This document shows, piece by piece, positions 16,345 to 25,247 of a DNA stretch of 64,000 bases (positions are counted from its first letter, which is position 1; the number at the start of each line of letters is the position of its first letter). The position numbers and the translations under genes are program-made. Source of the DNA: Seohaeicola sp024304985 (GTDB lineage: Bacteria > Pseudomonadota > Alphaproteobacteria > Rhodobacterales > Rhodobacteraceae). The stretch covers positions 186,001 through 250,000 of the forward strand of contig NZ_JARAMP010000001.1 of NCBI RefSeq assembly GCF_028802875.1, written 5' to 3'. Under the pieces are notes generated by a model. That model had not been told where the DNA came from. It did no database searches and saw only the letters and a list, made by a program, of their open reading frames with translations.

Positions 16345-16656
16345 CTAGGGTTTGCCCACGTTGCGGGCGAAGGCGTCCTTGAATTCGGCCTGCTTTTCGG
16401 GGCTGGCCTCTGTCTGGTTCTGGGCGCGCCAGTCGTCGTAGGGCATGCCGTAGTAGATTTCGCGGGCCTCGTCCTTGGTCATCGCGATGCCGCGTTCGTT
16501 CGCCGCCTCCTGATACCAGCGGCTGAGGCAGTTGCGGCAGAAGCCGGCCAGATTCATCATGTCGATATTCTGCACATCCGGGCGCTTGACCATCAGGTGA
16601 TCGCGCAGGGCGCGGAAGGCGGCGGCCTCGAGTTCGATACGGGTCTGGTCGTCCAT
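16345..16656 (-). CDS. DUF1244 family protein
   Basis: A 103-residue protein of the DUF1244 family, with the conserved AAAFRALRDHL, CRNCLSRWY and MPYDDWRAQ stretches. It is small, soluble and probably helical; the CxxC in CRNC could bind a metal. Function is unknown. It is 21 nt downstream of the N-formylglutamate amidohydrolase gene with an AAGGAGACC site, so the two form an operon. Confidence 0.9.
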   Translation of the reverse strand: MDDQTRIELEAAAFRALRDHLMVKRPDVQNIDMMNLAGFCRNCLSRWYQEAANERGIAMTKDEAREIYYGMPYDDWRAQNQTEASPEKQAEFKDAFARNVGKP

Positions 16657-16677
16657 GATCGGTCTCCTTCTGGTGGC

Positions 16678-17418
16678 TTACTGGCCGGTATCGGCCAGCG
16701 CCTGTTGCAGGATCGGGGCAAGGCGGGCGGCCCAGCGGGCCTGTTGGTCGGGTTTGGTGATGAGGTCGTTGCGGACCTCGATCAGCGCGTTCAGGCGTTG
16801 CCATGCAATGGCGTGGCGGGCGATGGCGTCGCCGGGCAGATGACCACCATAGGGTTCATTCTCGCCGATGCAAAGATCAGCCTCGGCCCGGAGGCGCGCC
16901 AACAGGGGGCGGGCGAAGCGGGTGTCGGCGGCATAGAGGACGCCCACATGCCAGGGGCGCGGCGGGCGGCCCATCAGTTGCGGGGTGAAGCTGTGGATCG
17001 AGACGATCACGGTATCGTCGCGCCGCGCGGCCAGTTCGGCCAGCGCCGTGTGATAGGGGCGGTAGCAGCGGTTGAGGCGTGTTTCCAGTTCGTCCCGCCC
17101 CGCGTGGCGGTTGGCCGGAATGATCGTGCCGTCATAGAGTTTCATCAGCAGGGTCGGATCATCCTCGCCCCGGTTGGGGTCGATCACGAGGCGCGAGAAA
17201 TTGGACAGGATCGCGGGGCATCCCAAGGCATCGGCCAAGGCGCGGCTGACGCCTGCGGCGCCCACGTCATAGGCGATGTGGCGTTCCATGTCGCACCGGG
17301 CCAGACCCAGATCGCCGCCGTTCACGAAAGCGGGCACGGTATTGGCGGCGTGGTCGCAGGTCACCAGCCAGCGCGAGACCCGGTCCGCACCGGAAATTTC
17401 AAAGGGGGCGTATGTCAT
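16678..17418 (-). CDS. N-formylglutamate amidohydrolase family protein
   Basis: A 246-residue protein of the N-formylglutamate amidohydrolase (HutG) family. Conserved stretches include WLVTCDHAANTVP near the N-terminus, RLVIDPNRGEDDP, a YRPYHTAL segment and VSIHSFTPQLMG. The classic enzyme hydrolyses N-formyl-L-glutamate, the end of one histidine degradation route. No other hut genes lie nearby, so the physiological substrate may differ. It is divergent from pyk and upstream of the DUF1244 gene. Confidence 0.88.
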   Translation of the reverse strand: MTYAPFEISGADRVSRWLVTCDHAANTVPAFVNGGDLGLARCDMERHIAYDVGAAGVSRALADALGCPAILSNFSRLVIDPNRGEDDPTLLMKLYDGTIIPANRHAGRDELETRLNRCYRPYHTALAELAARRDDTVIVSIHSFTPQLMGRPPRPWHVGVLYAADTRFARPLLARLRAEADLCIGENEPYGGHLPGDAIARHAIAWQRLNALIEVRNDLITKPDQQARWAARLAPILQQALADTGQ

Positions 17419-17559
17419 GTCACCTGCGTCATGGGGCTGTCATTTCCTTTGGCGAAGACCTAGGACAGAACAGGGCGGAATGGAATTGCACAGCGGTCGG
17501 GATTCAGCGATTGTTAGCGATAACATGAGATTCAAGGTTGCAGACCAGAGGATGACAGC

Positions 17560-19005
17560 ATGAGACGGCACCGGAATGTGAAAATCGTGGCAACGCTTGG
17601 GCCTGCGTCCAATGATTACGCGATGATCCGCGCTTTGCACGAGGCGGGGGCGGATGTGTTCCGCCTGAACATGAGCCATGGCACCCATGACGACATCCGC
17701 GCGCGCCATGCCATCATCCGGCAGATCGAACAGGATCTGGACAGCCCGATCGCCATTCTGGCCGATCTTCAGGGGCCGAAGCTGCGGGTCGGCAGCTTTG
17801 CCAAGGGTGAAGAGGAATTGGTCGAGGGGGCTGGGTTCCGTCTGGATCTGGACCCGGCCGAGGGGGATGCGACCCGCGTTTGCCTGCCACATTCCGAGAT
17901 TTTCGCGGCGCTGGAGCCGGGTGCCAATCTTCTGGTGAATGATGGCAAGATCCGCCTGACGGTGGACCGCTGCGGGCCGGATTTCGCGGATTGCACGGTG
18001 GCGGTGGGGGGCACCATCTCGAACCGCAAGGGGGTGAATGTGCCGGATGTGGTGCTGCCGCTGGCGGCCCTGTCAGACAAGGATCGCAAGGATCTGGAAT
18101 TCGCCTGCGCGCTGGGCGTGGACTGGCTGGCGCTGTCCTTTGTGCAGCGCCCCGAGGATGTGATCGAGGCGCGGGAACTGGCTGCGGGGCGCGCTGCGAT
18201 CCTGTCCAAGATCGAGAAGCCGGCGGCGGTGAAATGCTTTGACGATATTCTGGCGGTCAGCGACGGGATCATGGTCGCGCGCGGTGATCTGGGGGTGGAG
18301 CTGCCGGTGCAGAACGTGCCGCCGATCCAGAAGCGTCTGGTGCGGCGTTGCCGGGCCGTGGCGAAACCCGTGATCGTGGCGACGCAGATGCTGGAATCGA
18401 TGATCGAGAGCCCGATGCCCACGCGGGCCGAGGTGTCGGACGTGGCCACCGCCATCTATGAGGGGGCGGATGCGATCATGCTGAGCGCGGAGTCGGCGGC
18501 GGGCCATTACCCGGTCGAAGCCGTCAGCACGATGAACAATGTCGCGGTGGAAGTGGAGAGCGACCCCACCTATCGCGAGATCATCGAGGCCAGCCGGAGA
18601 GCGACGCGCACCACGGTGGCCGACGGGATCGTCGCCGCCGCGCGCGAGATTGCCGAGACCACGGATATCAAGGTGATCTGCTGCTATACCCAGTCGGGCA
18701 CGACCGCGCTGCTGACCGCCCGCGAAAGGCCCCGCGTGCCGATCATCGCCATGACAAGCCTGCGCGGCACGGCGCGGCGTCTGGCGCTGACATGGGGCGT
18801 CAATTGCGTGATGACCGGGGCGCTGGACCGGTTCAAGATGGCGGTCGTCAATGCCGCCCGCGCCGCCCGTGCGCAGGGTTATGCGACCGAGACGGATCAG
18901 ATTCTGGTCATCGCGGGTGTGCCCTTCAACAAGGCGGGAACGACCAACATCCTGCGTGTCGCCCCCTGCGAGGAACGTTTGATCTTCGCCACCGATCCGG
19001 AGTAA
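17560..19005 (+). CDS. pyk: Pyruvate kinase
   Basis: A 481-residue pyruvate kinase that converts phosphoenolpyruvate and ADP to pyruvate and ATP. Characteristic stretches are VKIVATLGPAS at the start, VFRLNMSHGTHDD, LADLQGPKLRVG, LSKIEKP, GIMVARGDLGVELP and AIMLSAESAAGHYPVEAV, followed by the C-terminal allosteric domain (about 350-480). Length is normal. It begins right after a short intergenic region and a 73-residue membrane protein gene follows 50 nt later. Confidence 0.97.
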   Translation: MRRHRNVKIVATLGPASNDYAMIRALHEAGADVFRLNMSHGTHDDIRARHAIIRQIEQDLDSPIAILADLQGPKLRVGSFAKGEEELVEGAGFRLDLDPAEGDATRVCLPHSEIFAALEPGANLLVNDGKIRLTVDRCGPDFADCTVAVGGTISNRKGVNVPDVVLPLAALSDKDRKDLEFACALGVDWLALSFVQRPEDVIEARELAAGRAAILSKIEKPAAVKCFDDILAVSDGIMVARGDLGVELPVQNVPPIQKRLVRRCRAVAKPVIVATQMLESMIESPMPTRAEVSDVATAIYEGADAIMLSAESAAGHYPVEAVSTMNNVAVEVESDPTYREIIEASRRATRTTVADGIVAAAREIAETTDIKVICCYTQSGTTALLTARERPRVPIIAMTSLRGTARRLALTWGVNCVMTGALDRFKMAVVNAARAARAQGYATETDQILVIAGVPFNKAGTTNILRVAPCEERLIFATDPE

Positions 19006-19055
19006 TCTGCACCTACGCGAGCGTGGCGCGATCCTGTGCAGGCGGAGGCCCGGAG

Positions 19056-19277
19056 ATGAATACCGATCTGGCATTGGTCATCGGCCTGATGATATTGATC
19101 TTTACGGCCCCCGCCATCATCAGCGCCTTTTCGGACGGGCGGACACCGCGCACCGCCATGGTGACGCTTGTGCTGGGTGGTGGTCTGGTGCTGTTTGCGC
19201 TGACGCAGAATCCCGGCGGCTACCGGATCGAGGATGTGCCACGCGCCTTCATCAAGGTGATCGCCGACGTGCTGTGA
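19056..19277 (+). CDS. Small membrane protein, unknown function
   Basis: A 73-residue protein with two likely membrane helices (about 5-25 and 36-52) and a polar tail ending in a FIKVIADVL helix. I do not recognise a named family, but codon usage matches its neighbours, a GGAG sequence precedes the ATG, and it sits 50 nt after pyk in the same direction, so it is probably a real gene. Confidence 0.65.
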   Translation: MNTDLALVIGLMILIFTAPAIISAFSDGRTPRTAMVTLVLGGGLVLFALTQNPGGYRIEDVPRAFIKVIADVL

Positions 19278-19354
19278 AAACGCGGCAGCCCCCCGCGTCC
19301 GCGGTATTTCTGCGAAAACCCGGCAAAGTCACGGACATCCGGGCCGCTTTGGGC

Positions 19355-19383
19355 TTGCCAGTGGGGCCGATCCTTCGTATATC
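19355..19383 (+). promoter_or_regulatory. Candidate rpmI-rplT promoter
   Basis: TTGCCA and TATATC are separated by 17 nt, about 80 nt upstream of the rpmI start codon. It is the best sigma-70-like match between the upstream small gene and the ribosomal protein operon. Confidence 0.45.
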
Positions 19384-19461
19384 GCGCGCTCTTACCTGCG
19401 GGACCGGCCAATGTGGCATGCCGAGTCGCGCGTGAACCGACCCAAAGTCAAGGAGACGGAA

Positions 19462-19662
19462 ATGCCCAAGATGAAGACCAAGTCGAGCTGCAAGAAGCGG
19501 TTCAAGGTGACGGCGACAGGACGCATCCTGACCGCGCAGGCCGGCAAGCGCCATGGCATGATCAAGCGTCACAAGAAGTTCATCCGCAACGCCCGCGGCA
19601 CCACAGTCATGTCGGCCCCTGATGAGAAGATCATCAAGTCGATGATGCCGTACGATCGTTAA
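19462..19662 (+). CDS. rpmI: 50S ribosomal protein L35
   Basis: A 66-residue, very basic protein with the full L35 sequence pattern (MPKMKTKSSCKKRFKVTATG at the start, KRHKKFIRNARG in the middle). AAGGAGACGGA precedes the ATG. It is co-transcribed with rplT 12 nt downstream. The infC gene that often comes first in this operon is absent here. Confidence 0.97.
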   Translation: MPKMKTKSSCKKRFKVTATGRILTAQAGKRHGMIKRHKKFIRNARGTTVMSAPDEKIIKSMMPYDR

Positions 19663-19674
19663 GGAGAAGCTGAT

Positions 19675-20037
19675 ATGTCTCGCGTCAAAAGCGGTGTAGT
19701 CACCCACGCCCGTCACAAGAAGATCATCAAAGCCGCCAAAGGCTATTATGGTCGTCGCAAGAATACCTTCCGCGTTGCCGCACAGGCCGTGGATAAAGCC
19801 AACCAGTACGCAACCCGCGACCGGCATAACCGCAAGCGGAATTTCCGCGCGCTGTGGATCCAGCGGATCAACGCCGGTGTGCGTGCCTTCGATGAGACCA
19901 TGACCTATTCGCGTTTCATCAACGGTCTGGCGCTGGCCGGGATCGAAGTGGACCGCAAGGTTCTGGCCGATCTGGCCGTGCATGAGCCCGAAGCATTTGG
20001 GGCCATCGTCACACAGGCGAAGGCCGCGCTCGCGTAA
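19675..20037 (+). CDS. rplT: 50S ribosomal protein L20
   Basis: A 120-residue L20, which binds 23S rRNA early in large-subunit assembly. It has the typical start (MSRVKSGVVTHARHKK), the GYYGRRKNTFRVA segment and the LWIQRINAGVRA helix. AAGGAG lies upstream. It follows rpmI closely; a hairpin separates it from pheS. Confidence 0.97.
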   Translation: MSRVKSGVVTHARHKKIIKAAKGYYGRRKNTFRVAAQAVDKANQYATRDRHNRKRNFRALWIQRINAGVRAFDETMTYSRFINGLALAGIEVDRKVLADLAVHEPEAFGAIVTQAKAALA

Positions 20038-20067
20038 GCCACTCCCTCTTCGGAGTTGCAGAATAAG

Positions 20068-20102
20068 GAAGCCGCGGACCTGTCAGGGTCTTGCGGCTTC
20101 TT
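20068..20102 (+). terminator. Hairpin between rplT and pheS
   Basis: GAAGCCGC (20068-20075) pairs with GCGGCTTC (20093-20100), with an inner GACC/GGTC stem. The T run is only TT, so it may be a weak terminator or attenuator letting some transcription into pheST. Confidence 0.5.
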
Positions 20103-20157
20103 GCATGAACGGGCCATGCCTTTCGGGGTGGGTCACAACAGCAAGGGACGCCATGTG

Positions 20158-21231
20158 ATGGACGATCTGAAACGCAAATATCTTGATCTGATCGCAAGCG
20201 CCGGGGATGAGGCCAGCATCGAGGATGTGCGCCTTGCCGCGTTGGGCAAGAAGGGCGAGTTGAGCCTGAAGATGCGCGAACTGGGCCAGATGAGCCCGGA
20301 GGAGCGGCAGGTGGCCGGTCCCGCGCTGAATGCGCTGAAGGATGAGATCACGAGTGCCTTGGCCGCGAAGAAGGCCGCCCTGGGCGATGCCGCGCTGGAT
20401 GAGCGGTTGCGGGCCGAGTGGCTGGACGTGACCCTGCCGGGGCGTGGGCGCCGGGCCGGGACGATCCATCCGATCAGCCAGGTGTCCGAGGAAGTGGCGG
20501 CGATCTTTGCGGATATGGGATTCTCGGTCGCGGAAGGCCCGCGCATCGACACGGACTGGTATAATTTCGACGCGCTGAACATCCCCTCGCATCACCCGGC
20601 GCGGGCCGAGATGGACACGTTCTACATGCACCGCGCCGCGGATGATCCGCGCCCGCCGCATGTGCTGCGGACCCATACCAGCCCGGTGCAGATCCGGTCG
20701 ATGGAGGCGCATGGCGCGCCCATCCGCATCATCTGCCCCGGCGGTGTGTATCGCGCCGATTACGACCAGACCCATACGCCGATGTTCCATCAGGTCGAGG
20801 GGCTGGCGATTGACCGCGATATTTCCATGGCCAACCTGAAATGGTGCCTTGAGGAATTCGTGAAGGCGTTTTTCGAGGTGGACAATGTCGAGCTGCGCTT
20901 CCGCGCCTCGCATTTCCCCTTCACCGAGCCGTCGGCGGAAGTGGATATCCGCTGCTCGTGGGAGGGTGGCACGCTGAAAGTGGGCGAAGGCGATGACTGG
21001 CTGGAGATTCTGGGCTCGGGCATGGTGCACCCCAAGGTCTTGCAGGCGGGCGGGATTGATCCCAATGAGTGGCAGGGTTTCGCCTTTGGCATGGGGATCG
21101 ACCGGATCGCGATGCTGAAATACGGCATCCCCGATCTGCGGGCCTTCTTCGATTCAGACCTGCGCTGGCTGCGGCATTACGGCTTTGCATCCTTGGATCA
21201 GCCTACGCTGCATGGCGGCCTTTCGCGATAA
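20158..21231 (+). CDS. pheS: Phenylalanine-tRNA ligase alpha subunit
   Basis: The 357-residue catalytic alpha subunit of PheRS, which charges tRNA-Phe as an alpha2beta2 tetramer with PheT. It has an N-terminal coiled coil (about 1-85) and the class II core: HPISQVSEEVAAIFADMGF, the motif 2 region with VRTHTS-like LRTHTSPVQIRSM and GGVYRADYDQTHTPMFHQ, and motif 3 FGMGIDRIAMLKYGI. The start at 20158 is chosen because AAGGGACG precedes it and MDDLKRKYLDLI matches the family start. pheT follows after 75 nt. Confidence 0.96.
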   Translation: MDDLKRKYLDLIASAGDEASIEDVRLAALGKKGELSLKMRELGQMSPEERQVAGPALNALKDEITSALAAKKAALGDAALDERLRAEWLDVTLPGRGRRAGTIHPISQVSEEVAAIFADMGFSVAEGPRIDTDWYNFDALNIPSHHPARAEMDTFYMHRAADDPRPPHVLRTHTSPVQIRSMEAHGAPIRIICPGGVYRADYDQTHTPMFHQVEGLAIDRDISMANLKWCLEEFVKAFFEVDNVELRFRASHFPFTEPSAEVDIRCSWEGGTLKVGEGDDWLEILGSGMVHPKVLQAGGIDPNEWQGFAFGMGIDRIAMLKYGIPDLRAFFDSDLRWLRHYGFASLDQPTLHGGLSR

Positions 21232-21306
21232 CCAACGCGCGGGAAAAACCCGGCGCATCAAGGACATGGGTGGGGCATATCCCACCAAACGAGACGGGAC
21301 AGTATC

Positions 21307-23718
21307 ATGAAATTCACCCTCTCCTGGCTGAAGGAACATCTCGACACCACCGCTTCGGTGGATGAGATCACCTATGCGCTGACCGATCTGGGGCTTGAGG
21401 TCGAAGGCGTCGAGAACCCTGCCGCGCGTCTGGCTGATTTCACCATCGGCAAGGTGGTGCATGCGGAAAAGCATCCCGATGCCGACAAGCTGCGCGTGTG
21501 CAAGGTGCTGACGGATGAAGGCGAGACGCAGATCATCTGCGGGGCGCCCAATGCGCGGGAAGGGATCACCGTTGTGGTGGCCAAGCCGGGGACCTATGTG
21601 CCCGGCATCGACACCACCATCGGCGTGGGCAAGATTCGCGGGATCGAGAGTTTCGGGATGATGTGTTCCGAGCGCGAGATGGAACTGTCCGAAGAGCATG
21701 ACGGGATCATCGAACTCCCCTCAGGCGAGGTGGGTGAGCGCTTCATCGACTGGCTGGCGAAGAACGATCCGGCCAAGGTCGATCCGGTGATCGAGATTGC
21801 GATCACGCCGAACCGGCCCGATGCCTTGGGCGTGCGCGGGGTTGCGCGCGATCTGGCGGCGCGGGGCCTTGGCACGTTGAAGCCCGCGAAAGAGGCAGAG
21901 ATCCGGGGCAGCTTCCCCTGCCCCATCGGTGTGAGCATTGATGACGATACGCGCGTCGGTGGCTGCGAGGTCTTTGCGGGCCGTCTGATCCGTGGCGTCA
22001 AGAACGGACCCAGCCCGGACTGGTTGCAGACGCGACTGCGCGCCATCGGGTTGCGCCCGATCTCGGCCCTCGTGGATGTGACCAACTTCTTCACCTTCGA
22101 CCGCAACCGTCCCCTGCATGTGTTCGATGCGGACAAGGTGAAAGGCAACCTGCGTATCCACCGCACGACAGGCGGCGAGACTCTGGTCGGTCTGGACGAC
22201 AAGACCTATCGTTTCGATGCGGGTCAGGTCGTGATCTCGGACGATCATGGCGTGGAAAGCATTGCGGGGATCATGGGCGGTCTGGCGACGGGCTGCACCC
22301 ATGACACGGTGAATGTGTTCCTTGAAGCCGCCGTCTGGGACCGCGTGCAGATCGCGATGACGGGGCGCGCGCTCAAGATCAACTCGGATGCGCGGTACCG
22401 CAATGAACGGGGGATTGATCCGGCCTTCAACATGGAAGCGGTCGATCTGGCAACGCAGATGATCCTTGATCTGTGCGGCGGCGAGGCGTCCGAGGTTGTG
22501 GTGGCGGGCAAGGTGCCCGATGTCACCCGCGCCTACAAGCTGGACCCCGCGCGGGTGCAGTCTCTGGTGGGTATGGACATTCCCGAAAGCGAGCAGCGCC
22601 AGACCCTGACGAAGCTGGGCTTCAAGCTGGAAGGCAATATGGCGCAGGTGCCAAGCTGGCGTCCCGATGTGCTGGGCGAGGCTGATCTGGTCGAGGAAGT
22701 GGCGCGGATCGCGTCGCTGACCAAGCTGGTCGGTCGACCCCTGCCGCGCGCGGATGTGGGTGTGCCCAAGCCGATCCTGTCGCTGGGCCAGCGGCGCGAG
22801 CAGATCGCGCGGCGGACCGTTGCCGCCTTGGGCTATAACGAATGCGTCAGCTACAGCTTCATTGATCAGGCGGCGGCCGCGCTGTTCGGTGGTGGCACGG
22901 ATGCGACGATGCTGGCCAATCCGATCAGCGCCGACATGTCCCATATGCGCCCCGATCTGCTGGCCGGATTGTTGCAGGCGGCGGCGCGCAATCAGGCGCG
23001 CGGGTTCGCGGATCTGGCGCTGTTCGAGGTGGGCCATGCCTTCACCGGCGGTGAACCGGGCGAGCAGGTGGTGCAGGTGGCCGGGTTGCTGGTCGGGCGC
23101 ACCGGCCCGCGTGATCCGCATGGAAGCGCACGGGCGGTGGATGTGTTCGACGCCAAGGCCGATGCCGAGGCGGTTCTGGCCGCGCTTGGCGCGCCCGAGC
23201 GGGTGCAGATCCTTCGCAATGGCGCGGCGTGGTGGCATCCGGGTCGTCATGGGGTGATCAGCCTTGGCCCCAAGAACCCGCTGGCGGTGTTCGGCGAAGT
23301 GCACCCACGCGTGCTGGCTGCGATGGATGTGAAGGGGCCCGCCGTGGCCTTTACCCTCTGGCCCGCGGCCATCCCCGCGCCGCGCAAGACGGGTGCGACG
23401 CGCCCCGCCTTGGTGATGCGTGACCTGCAGGCGGTGGAGCGTGACTTCGCCTTTGTCGTGGAGAGCCACGTCGAGGCGCTGACCATCGTCAATGCCGCGC
23501 TTGGGGCCGACAAGGCGCTGGTCGATCAGGTCCGCGTCTTTGACGAGTTCACCGGACCCAAGGCCGAGGCGCAGATGGGGGCGGGCAAGAAATCCGTGGC
23601 CATCACCGTGCGGCTTCAGCCGACGGAAAAGACCCTGAAGGAAGCCGAGATCGAGGCCGTGGGGGCAAAGATCATCGAAAAGGTGACCAAGGCCACCGGG
23701 GGCGCGCTGCGCGGCTGA
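21307..23718 (+). CDS. pheT: Phenylalanine-tRNA ligase beta subunit
   Basis: The 803-residue beta subunit of PheRS. Domains in order: an EMAP/tRNA-binding domain (about 40-150; KVVHAEKHPDADKLRVCKV), the B3/B4 editing domain (about 210-385; RPISALVDVTNF), B5 (about 405-475), a catalytic-like core (about 480-690) and a C-terminal anticodon-binding FDX-ACB domain (about 705-800). Length is normal for a bacterial PheT. A strong terminator follows. Confidence 0.97.
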   Translation: MKFTLSWLKEHLDTTASVDEITYALTDLGLEVEGVENPAARLADFTIGKVVHAEKHPDADKLRVCKVLTDEGETQIICGAPNAREGITVVVAKPGTYVPGIDTTIGVGKIRGIESFGMMCSEREMELSEEHDGIIELPSGEVGERFIDWLAKNDPAKVDPVIEIAITPNRPDALGVRGVARDLAARGLGTLKPAKEAEIRGSFPCPIGVSIDDDTRVGGCEVFAGRLIRGVKNGPSPDWLQTRLRAIGLRPISALVDVTNFFTFDRNRPLHVFDADKVKGNLRIHRTTGGETLVGLDDKTYRFDAGQVVISDDHGVESIAGIMGGLATGCTHDTVNVFLEAAVWDRVQIAMTGRALKINSDARYRNERGIDPAFNMEAVDLATQMILDLCGGEASEVVVAGKVPDVTRAYKLDPARVQSLVGMDIPESEQRQTLTKLGFKLEGNMAQVPSWRPDVLGEADLVEEVARIASLTKLVGRPLPRADVGVPKPILSLGQRREQIARRTVAALGYNECVSYSFIDQAAAALFGGGTDATMLANPISADMSHMRPDLLAGLLQAAARNQARGFADLALFEVGHAFTGGEPGEQVVQVAGLLVGRTGPRDPHGSARAVDVFDAKADAEAVLAALGAPERVQILRNGAAWWHPGRHGVISLGPKNPLAVFGEVHPRVLAAMDVKGPAVAFTLWPAAIPAPRKTGATRPALVMRDLQAVERDFAFVVESHVEALTIVNAALGADKALVDQVRVFDEFTGPKAEAQMGAGKKSVAITVRLQPTEKTLKEAEIEAVGAKIIEKVTKATGGALRG

Positions 23719-23756
23719 GGGAAACGGGAAACCGCGTTCCTGTCAAAAGACCATCG

Positions 23757-23795
23757 AAGCCTGCCGTGTCCAGCAACACGGCAGGCTTTTGTTTT
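23757..23795 (+). terminator. Rho-independent terminator after pheT
   Basis: A perfect 13-bp stem (AAGCCTGCCGTGT / ACACGGCAGGCTT) with a 6-nt loop is followed by TTGTTTT. Confidence 0.92.
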
Positions 23796-23927
23796 GGTGT
23801 CATGGCCGCCAGCATATCCCGACGGGCTGCGACATAATCGACCATCCGTTAAACGGGACCGCTGCAAGGCCGTTCATTCTGTTGGGTCACGCGCGAAACG
23901 AAACCCAAAAGAAAGTCATCACCCCTT

Positions 23928-24134
23928 ATGGCACTTCCAAACCCCAGCAAGCTGAAAACACTCATCCAGTCAGAGGACAACATTTCCAGCGCCTCACTGG
24001 CGACACGCATCCTTCTTGGCCGCCTTCGGATCGAGGTCCGCAACAACCCGACCCTGATCGATGCCAAGGTCACCGAATTGATGGAGTTCGTGCGCGTCAA
24101 TCGCTACGCCGCCGACGATCTCGCCCATATCTGA
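23928..24134 (+). CDS. Small conserved-looking protein, unknown function
   Basis: A 68-residue soluble protein with no recognised domain. It is predicted mostly helical: LATRILLGRLRIEVRNNPTLIDAKVTELMEFVRVNR reads as two amphipathic helices. It ends 17 nt before the FIST-like gene and is transcribed in the same direction, so a functional link is likely. The ribosome binding site is weak. An alternative is that it is non-coding, but its codon use is like its neighbours. Confidence 0.55.
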   Translation: MALPNPSKLKTLIQSEDNISSASLATRILLGRLRIEVRNNPTLIDAKVTELMEFVRVNRYAADDLAHI

Positions 24135-24151
24135 ACCGGACGGACACTCTC

Positions 24152-25138
24152 ATGAAAAACGAACTTCTTTCACTCGACGCTGCGGCGGCGCGTATTGCCA
24201 CGGGTGCCGTGATGACCATCGCGGGCGATGAGGCGCTTCTGGCGCAACTGCCGCGCGGCAACTGGATCGGCGGCACCTCGGTCTATTTCGTCACTGAAGC
24301 GGGCGGGGCGGTGATCCGCGACAAGCTGTATTGCACCACCTTGCCCGAGGCGACGGTGGCGCAGATCCGCGTTCTGGGGGCAGATGAATTGCCGCAGATC
24401 GCACAGGGCTATGCGACGGGCGGGTTGTCCATCATCCTGATCCCCGCCTTTTCCAGGGCCCATTCCGTCTTTGCCGTGGATGGTCCCAGCTACGCCGGCT
24501 TTTTCAACCAACCGCTGGTCGGCTGGATCTCGGGCGTGCATCTTGACGATATCGGACGTGTCGTACCCAAGGTCTTTGATGGCCGCAGCGGCAGATCCTA
24601 CGGGGAGGAAGCGGTCGTGATGCATCTGTCCCTGTCCGAGGGACTGGTCCCGCAGGTCGATATCGTCAATATTTTCGCCCAGAATGACGCGACCGCCCCC
24701 GCGTTCCGTTTCCCGCAAAGCGGTTTCGCGGCCAAGACCGCCCTGATCGACGGGCGCGAGATGTCGCTTGCCGCCTATCTGCGCGACAATGACATCGACA
24801 CACGTCTGCCGCTGATCGCCAATTACGGGGGCGCGCTGATCAATGTTTCAGTTCAAAGCGTCAATCACGAGTCCGGCGAGGTCGCGTTCTACGCGCCTGT
24901 GATGCAGGGCGTGGAATATCGCTTTGCCAAGCCGCTGGATGACTATGCCGCCGCCTTTTCGCGGCAATTGGGCGTGGGGGGCGAGGGGCAGTATTCCTGC
25001 AATTGCATCCTCAACTACCTGTATGGCGAGCTTGAGGGAAAGGCGACCGGGTCTTTCACAGGGCCGGTCACCTTTGGCGAGATTGCCTATATGCTGCTGA
25101 ACCAGACGCTGGTGCGGCTGGAATTGCAGGCGGCCTAA
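24152..25138 (+). CDS. FIST-like / DUF6976-type protein
   Basis: A 328-residue cytosolic protein. Its C-terminal stretch (CNCILNYLYG, then GPVTFGEIAYMLLNQTLVRL) resembles the FIST_C signature of sensor proteins, in which a GEI and an NQT motif are shared; the N-terminal half is less clear. I believe such proteins in this group are listed as DUF6976, but that name is from memory. FIST domains are thought to bind small ligands such as amino acids, and NosP-type members bind haem-NO. No signalling enzyme is adjacent; the 68-residue upstream gene may be a partner. Confidence 0.6.
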   Translation: MKNELLSLDAAAARIATGAVMTIAGDEALLAQLPRGNWIGGTSVYFVTEAGGAVIRDKLYCTTLPEATVAQIRVLGADELPQIAQGYATGGLSIILIPAFSRAHSVFAVDGPSYAGFFNQPLVGWISGVHLDDIGRVVPKVFDGRSGRSYGEEAVVMHLSLSEGLVPQVDIVNIFAQNDATAPAFRFPQSGFAAKTALIDGREMSLAAYLRDNDIDTRLPLIANYGGALINVSVQSVNHESGEVAFYAPVMQGVEYRFAKPLDDYAAAFSRQLGVGGEGQYSCNCILNYLYGELEGKATGSFTGPVTFGEIAYMLLNQTLVRLELQAA

Positions 25139-25150
25139 GGTCGCCTTGAT

Positions 25151-25194
25151 CCTGTCGCGCAGAACCTCCATCCGGTTTTGCGCGACAGGGTTTT
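25151..25194 (+). terminator. Rho-independent terminator
   Basis: CCTGTCGCGCA (25151-25161) pairs perfectly with TGCGCGACAGG (25179-25189), followed by GTTTT. It ends the FIST-like transcription unit. Confidence 0.8.
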
Positions 25195-25224
25195 GGATCA
25201 CAGGCTAAGGCTTGTGCGTCCTGC

Positions 25225-25247
25225 CTTTCATCTTGCCAAAAATACTC
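25225..25247 (-). repeat. Dispersed intergenic motif, copy 3
   Basis: On the minus strand this reads GTATTT, then GGCAAGATGAA. It overlaps the stop codon of the dehydrogenase gene ending at 25246, i.e. the 3' end of the methylamine operon. Confidence 0.65.

Noticed and set aside
16678..17418. Histidine utilisation cluster around the N-formylglutamate amidohydrolase gene
   Set aside because: No hutU, hutH, hutI or hutF is nearby; only the single family member is seen.
20056..20157. Leader peptide or longer start for pheS, with Phe-based attenuation
   Set aside because: The leader frame holds very few Phe codons and overlaps a plain hairpin; the later ATG has a good ribosome binding site.
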